DNA of 9,257 bases from Polaromonas sp. (GTDB lineage Bacteria; Pseudomonadota; Gammaproteobacteria; Burkholderiales; Burkholderiaceae_C). The translations under genes were made by a program, and so were the position numbers. Within the stretch, counting starts at the first letter, position 1. The number at the start of each line of letters is the position of its first letter. A model generated the notes under the pieces. It was not told where the DNA came from. It did no database searches and was given only the letters and a program-made list of their open reading frames with translations. The stretch spans positions 1 to 9,257 of the forward strand of contig JAHFQQ010000089.1 in assembly GCA_023259235.1 (NCBI GenBank). Direction: 5' to 3'. This document shows, in pieces, positions 6,631 through 9,257 of the stretch.

Positions 6631-7653
6631 GTGAAGCCCTCGTTCTCCCTGAACAATGGGCGGCGGCGCTTGCTGGCTGGCCTGCCCTTGCTAGCCACCG
6701 GTTTGTTTCTGAATCCTGCGCTGGCCGATCCCCAGGTGCGGCAGGCGTTTCAAAATCTGATGGGCACGCGCGTGGACATCACGGTGCAAGCCAGGGAAGG
6801 CGACGTCGCCGAGGCCGCGGTGGCGGCCGCCTTCGCCGAAATGGCGCGACTGAGCGACCTGATGAGCCGCTACCGCTTCGGCAGCGAGGTCAGCGCCTTG
6901 CATCTCGCGGCGGGACTGCAGCCGGTCGCGGTGGCGCCCGAGATGATGCAAGCGCTGAAAATGGCCCGGCATATGTCAGAGCGCAGCCGGGGTGCCTTCG
7001 ATATTACGGTCGGGGCATTTAATGGCTGGAATTTTGACCCGGCGCAAACAACTATTCCGGATGCCACGGAAATTGCGCGTGAATTGCCGCTGGTGAATTA
7101 CCGGGATCTGATACTTGACGAAAAATCCGCCAGTGCCTATTTGCGCCGCCGCGGCATGCGGGTTGATTTGGGTGGGATTGCCAAGCTCCCGATACTGCGG
7201 GCCGGCATGCAGACATTGAAGCGACACGGCGTGGCCGACGCGATGATCAATGGCGGCGGCGATGTTCTGGTGAGTGGACAACTGCGGGGGCGGGATTGGC
7301 GCGTGGGCTTGCGTGATCCACGCGCGCCGGAGCGCATCCTGGGGGTGCTGGAACTGAACGAAGGGTTTGTCGCTGCGTCAGGCGACTATGAGCGTTATTT
7401 CATGCGCAATGGACGACGCTATCACCACATCCTGAACCCGAAAACCGGCCAACCCACAGCCGGGCCGCACGGCGTCGCCCTGGTGTCGCGCAAACTCGAT
7501 GACATCAATGGTTTGGGCGCGGCCATCATGGTGGCTGGTGCGGAGGCGGGGCGCCGCCTGATTGAGCCACTCAAGGGCGTGGACGCGTTGATCGTTGAAT
7601 CGGATCAGCGCCTGTGGCTTTCGCCAGGCATGGCCAGGCGCCTGAATGCCTGA
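6631..7653 (+). CDS. nosX: ApbE-family FAD:protein FMN transferase (NosX-type)
   Basis: This 340-residue protein starts at GTG, 10 bases after the cytochrome gene. ApbE proteins use FAD to attach FMN to Thr in SGAT-type motifs; NosR in this window has such a motif and is the likely substrate. Seen here: a twin-arginine-like leader (GRRRLLAG, R11-R13, ending ALADPQ), then family motifs MGTRVDITV (44-52), GAFDITVGAF (121-130), VDLGGIAK (178-185), INGGGDV (206-212), ASGDYERYF (249-257) and HHILNPKTGQP (265-275). Periplasmic location fits the exposed flavin domain of NosR. Oddities: LGGIAK is followed by LPILRAG rather than the usual GYAVD. In DDINGLGAA (290-298) the usual Asp and Thr of the metal site (ADxxxT) appear to be Asn293 and Ala297. 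The family is certain. The symbol nosX rests on context, and activity is uncertain. Confidence 0.9.
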   Translation: MKPSFSLNNGRRRLLAGLPLLATGLFLNPALADPQVRQAFQNLMGTRVDITVQAREGDVAEAAVAAAFAEMARLSDLMSRYRFGSEVSALHLAAGLQPVAVAPEMMQALKMARHMSERSRGAFDITVGAFNGWNFDPAQTTIPDATEIARELPLVNYRDLILDEKSASAYLRRRGMRVDLGGIAKLPILRAGMQTLKRHGVADAMINGGGDVLVSGQLRGRDWRVGLRDPRAPERILGVLELNEGFVAASGDYERYFMRNGRRYHHILNPKTGQPTAGPHGVALVSRKLDDINGLGAAIMVAGAEAGRRLIEPLKGVDALIVESDQRLWLSPGMARRLNA

Positions 7654-7745
7654 TTGGTCATTGCTGGCTTCCGGTATTTTTTAAACCCGCGCGCCTGCAA
7701 ACACCCTGTCGAACCGGATCCCCTTGGTCCGGCAGATTCACAATG

Positions 7746-7763
7746 ACTTGACATTTGTCAAGT
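7746..7763. promoter_or_regulatory. Second FNR/NnrR-like palindrome
   Basis: ACTTGACATTTGTCAAGT has eight-base arms, ACTTGACA and TGTCAAGT, around TT. Its core TTGAC-ATTT-GTCAA fits the FNR/FixK-type pattern TTGA-N6-TCAA. GATAAT at 7778-7783 could be a plus-strand -10, though it lies about four bases closer than at the other two promoters here. The target gene is not evident; the insertion sequence begins 224 bases downstream. Confidence 0.6.
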
Positions 7764-7982
7764 GCCACCCGCAAGCTGATAATGATAGCCGGGCATCAAA
7801 AGGGTGTTGGTCCTGTTTTTGTGCAATGCCAACCTGTCCAGCGGGATGAAACGCCTTTGCAGGCAGTTGAGACCGGCTGGAACACCAGAGAGGTTTCACG
7901 ACGCTTTTTTGATTCCCGGAAGACAAACGCATCAGATGTTCTGACAACCGAAATGAGGCATCGAATGAAATATGTCACTGCG

Positions 7983-7986
7983 CTAG
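7983..7986. repeat. Target-site duplication CTAG, left copy
   Basis: CTAG directly abuts the left terminal inverted repeat. It is identical to 9179-9182 and matches the four-base YTAR target preference of the IS5 group. Confidence 0.85.
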
Positions 7987-9178
7987 GGAAGGTCTGAATA
8001 ACCCCCGCTTGCGCGGTTGGTGATGACCAAAAAATTCTCCGATGCATCACGATTCCGTTTTTCATCGAATTCCGACGCATATTGGTTCTGATTTGCAGCC
8101 TTTTCAGGCCGCTTTGCGGCACCTGCCCGCACCGCAGGCGCACTCATGCCTTGGCCCTGTTCAAAAGCATGCCCCGGACCATCCACAAATTGCTCAATGC
8201 AAACAGCGTCATCAATTGCGAGGTGTTTTTCGCCAGACCCTTGTAGCGAACCTTGGTGAATCCAAACTGGCATTTCAATACCCTGAACGGGTGTTCGACC
8301 TTGGCGCGAACACTGGCCTTGAGTTGTTCGGCTTTGTCCAGCAAATTACCCCACGGGGAATTCTTATCCAATGCCCGGCGCTTGCCAGGACGCATCGCCA
8401 CATGCCAGTTCACGCTCTTGGCATCGTCACGCTTGTGAACGCCCTGATAACCCGCATCAGCGAACACCACCGACTCTTCGCCATGCAACAGCGCGTTGCC
8501 CTGCGTTACATCGTGAACGTTCGCAGCGGTCCCAATAACGGTGTGCACCAAGCCAGAGTCGGCGTCCACGCCGATATGCGCTTTCATTCCGAAGTGCCAC
8601 TGGTTGCCCTTCTTGGTTTGATGCATTTCGGGGTCTCGCTCACCGCTGTCGTTCTTGGTAGAAGTCGGTGCAGCAATCAACGTGGCATCCACCACCGTTC
8701 CGGTTTTGAGCATCATGCCTTTGGTGGCCAAGGTAGCGTTGATAGTGGCCAGCAATTGAATGCTCAGCTCGTGTTCTTCGAGCAGATGGCGAAACCGCAG
8801 AATGGTGCTCTCGTCGGGCAGCCGCGTGGCGCCGGGGTCAAGGTGTGCAAATTCGCAATACAACGGCGTGTCATGCAAGGCCTCTTCCATGGCCGGGTCG
8901 CTCAGTCCGAACCACTGTTGCAAGAAGTGAATGCGCAACATGGTTTCAACTGGAAACGGTGGGCGACCACCTTTGGCGCCACCTGCCTTGGCAGAAAACG
9001 GCTGAATAAGACTGACCAGTTCCGTCCACGGAACCACCAGATTCATCTCGTCAAGAAACACCCGTTTGCGGGTGCGTTTGGAGACCAGTCCGAATCCGGC
9101 AGTGGCGAGAGTGCTTTGCTTCATCGAGATATAACGTTTCTCAGTGCTCAGAGGTTGGCTGGGTTTTGCAGAGTTTCC
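7987..9178. mobile_element. Complete IS5-family insertion sequence (1192 bp)
   Basis: The element has imperfect terminal inverted repeats: GGAAGGTCTGAATAACCC (7987-8004) and, on the opposite strand, GGAAACTCTGCAAAACCC (9178-9161), with 14 of 18 positions identical. It is flanked by CTAG on both sides and holds one intact transposase gene on the minus strand. The size and four-base duplication agree with the IS5 subgroup (IS5 itself is about 1.2 kb). The exact duplications and open gene suggest a fairly recent insertion. A small inverted repeat, GCCGC-TTT-GCGGC (8108-8120), lies beyond the transposase stop. Confidence 0.92.
8144..9124 (-). CDS. IS5-family DDE transposase
   Basis: This 326-residue protein cuts and rejoins DNA at the element's ends. 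The catalytic triad is visible: D146 in VVDATLIAAP, D223 in VFADAGYQG and E277 in RAKVEHPFRVLK, with the R-3-E-6-K signature (R273, E277, K284). The N-terminal GGRPPFPVETMLRIHFLQQ and WFGLSDPAMEEALHD match the DUF772-type domain of IS5 transposases. The length equals that of the IS5 protein. The frame is unbroken, so it is probably functional. The ribosome site before the ATG is weak, as often found for transposases. The long plus-strand frame across this gene is an antisense shadow. Confidence 0.96.
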   Translation of the reverse strand: MKQSTLATAGFGLVSKRTRKRVFLDEMNLVVPWTELVSLIQPFSAKAGGAKGGRPPFPVETMLRIHFLQQWFGLSDPAMEEALHDTPLYCEFAHLDPGATRLPDESTILRFRHLLEEHELSIQLLATINATLATKGMMLKTGTVVDATLIAAPTSTKNDSGERDPEMHQTKKGNQWHFGMKAHIGVDADSGLVHTVIGTAANVHDVTQGNALLHGEESVVFADAGYQGVHKRDDAKSVNWHVAMRPGKRRALDKNSPWGNLLDKAEQLKASVRAKVEHPFRVLKCQFGFTKVRYKGLAKNTSQLMTLFALSNLWMVRGMLLNRAKA

Positions 9179-9182
9179 CTAG
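9179..9182. repeat. Target-site duplication CTAG, right copy
   Basis: This is the right copy of the duplication at 7983-7986. It directly follows the right terminal inverted repeat. The pre-insertion sequence would read GCG-CTAG-GAGAATTCTC. Confidence 0.85.
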
Positions 9183-9206
9183 GAGAATTCTCTTGTTAGA
9201 AAAATG

Positions 9207-9237
9207 GTGTCTCCGTCGATTTAGACACATCGTGTCT
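9207..9237. repeat. Triple GTGTCT motif with inverted repeat at the window edge
   Basis: GTGTCT occurs at 9207-9212, inverted as AGACAC at 9223-9228, and again at 9232-9237. The last two form a perfect inverted repeat around ATC. The function is unknown: an operator for a downstream gene or the end of another mobile element are both possible. Confidence 0.5.
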
Positions 9238-9257
9238 TTTAGTATTTGCGCGACAGC

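Larger units (their letters stand above)
7654..7986. other. Non-coding region between apbE and the insertion sequence
   Basis: These 333 bases contain a run of six T after apbE (7677-7682) without a convincing preceding stem, and a small stem at about 7717-7736 (CCGGA with TCCGG). They also contain the palindromic FNR-like site at 7746-7763. A plus-strand frame from ATG 7782 runs to the insertion point but resembles no known protein and has no clear ribosome site, so it is not called. Confidence 0.5.

Noticed and set aside
7782..7986. Small plus-strand frame downstream of the 7746 palindrome, broken by the IS
   Set aside because: Rejoining across the CTAG site gives only about 70 residues ending at a TAG at 9197, with no known motif or ribosome site.
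8042..9199. 385-codon plus-strand frame across the insertion sequence
   Set aside because: It is antisense to a well-supported IS5 transposase and spans the IS end; the translation resembles no known family.
1..9257. tRNA, rRNA or CRISPR array
   Set aside because: No cloverleaf-like segments, rRNA-like stretches or regularly spaced repeats were seen by eye; a covariance-model search could still find small RNAs.

Overview
The window is a denitrification locus: the start of a nitrous oxide reductase (nos) operon and its accessory genes, bordered on the right by an intact insertion sequence. Gene content, gene order (nosR-nosZ-nosD), the clade I type nosZ with a twin-arginine leader, GC-rich coding and FNR-type promoters all suggest a facultatively denitrifying proteobacterium. 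A betaproteobacterium is most likely, but that is inference without a database search.

Layout, left to right: (1) 1-337, minus strand, the 5' part of nosD, running off the left edge. (2) 579-2537, minus, nosZ, the catalytic N2O reductase, with CuA and CuZ ligands present. (3) 2538-2976, a 439-base gap with an FNR-type promoter for nosZ and a long leader. (4) 2977-5718, minus, nosR, an unusually long (913 aa) membrane flavo-iron-sulfur protein. (5) 5719-6227, the divergent control region, with three hairpins on the nosR side and a perfect FNR box (TTGATTTTAATCAA) on the other. (6) 6228-6620, plus, a lipoprotein c5-type cytochrome, followed after 10 bases by (7) 6631-7653, plus, an ApbE/NosX-type flavin transferase. 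(8) 7654-7986, non-coding, with a second FNR-like palindrome. (9) 7987-9178, a complete IS5-family element with matching CTAG target duplications. (10) 9183-9257, a flank with inverted GTGTCT motifs.

How the genes fit together: ApbE-type proteins attach FMN covalently to proteins such as NosR. NosR is thought to pass electrons from the quinol pool towards NosZ, and a periplasmic c-type cytochrome can also donate electrons to NosZ. NosZ reduces N2O to N2. NosD, with the NosF/Y/L proteins presumably encoded beyond the left edge, supports sulfur and copper assembly of CuZ. FNR-type boxes upstream of both transcription units suggest joint induction at low oxygen.

The nos system itself is known. 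The unusual points are a lipobox inside the NosZ twin-arginine leader, a charged insertion and a three-helix C-terminal extension in NosR, altered metal-site residues in ApbE, a hairpin cluster in the putative nosR leader, and an FNR-like site cut off from downstream DNA by the insertion sequence.
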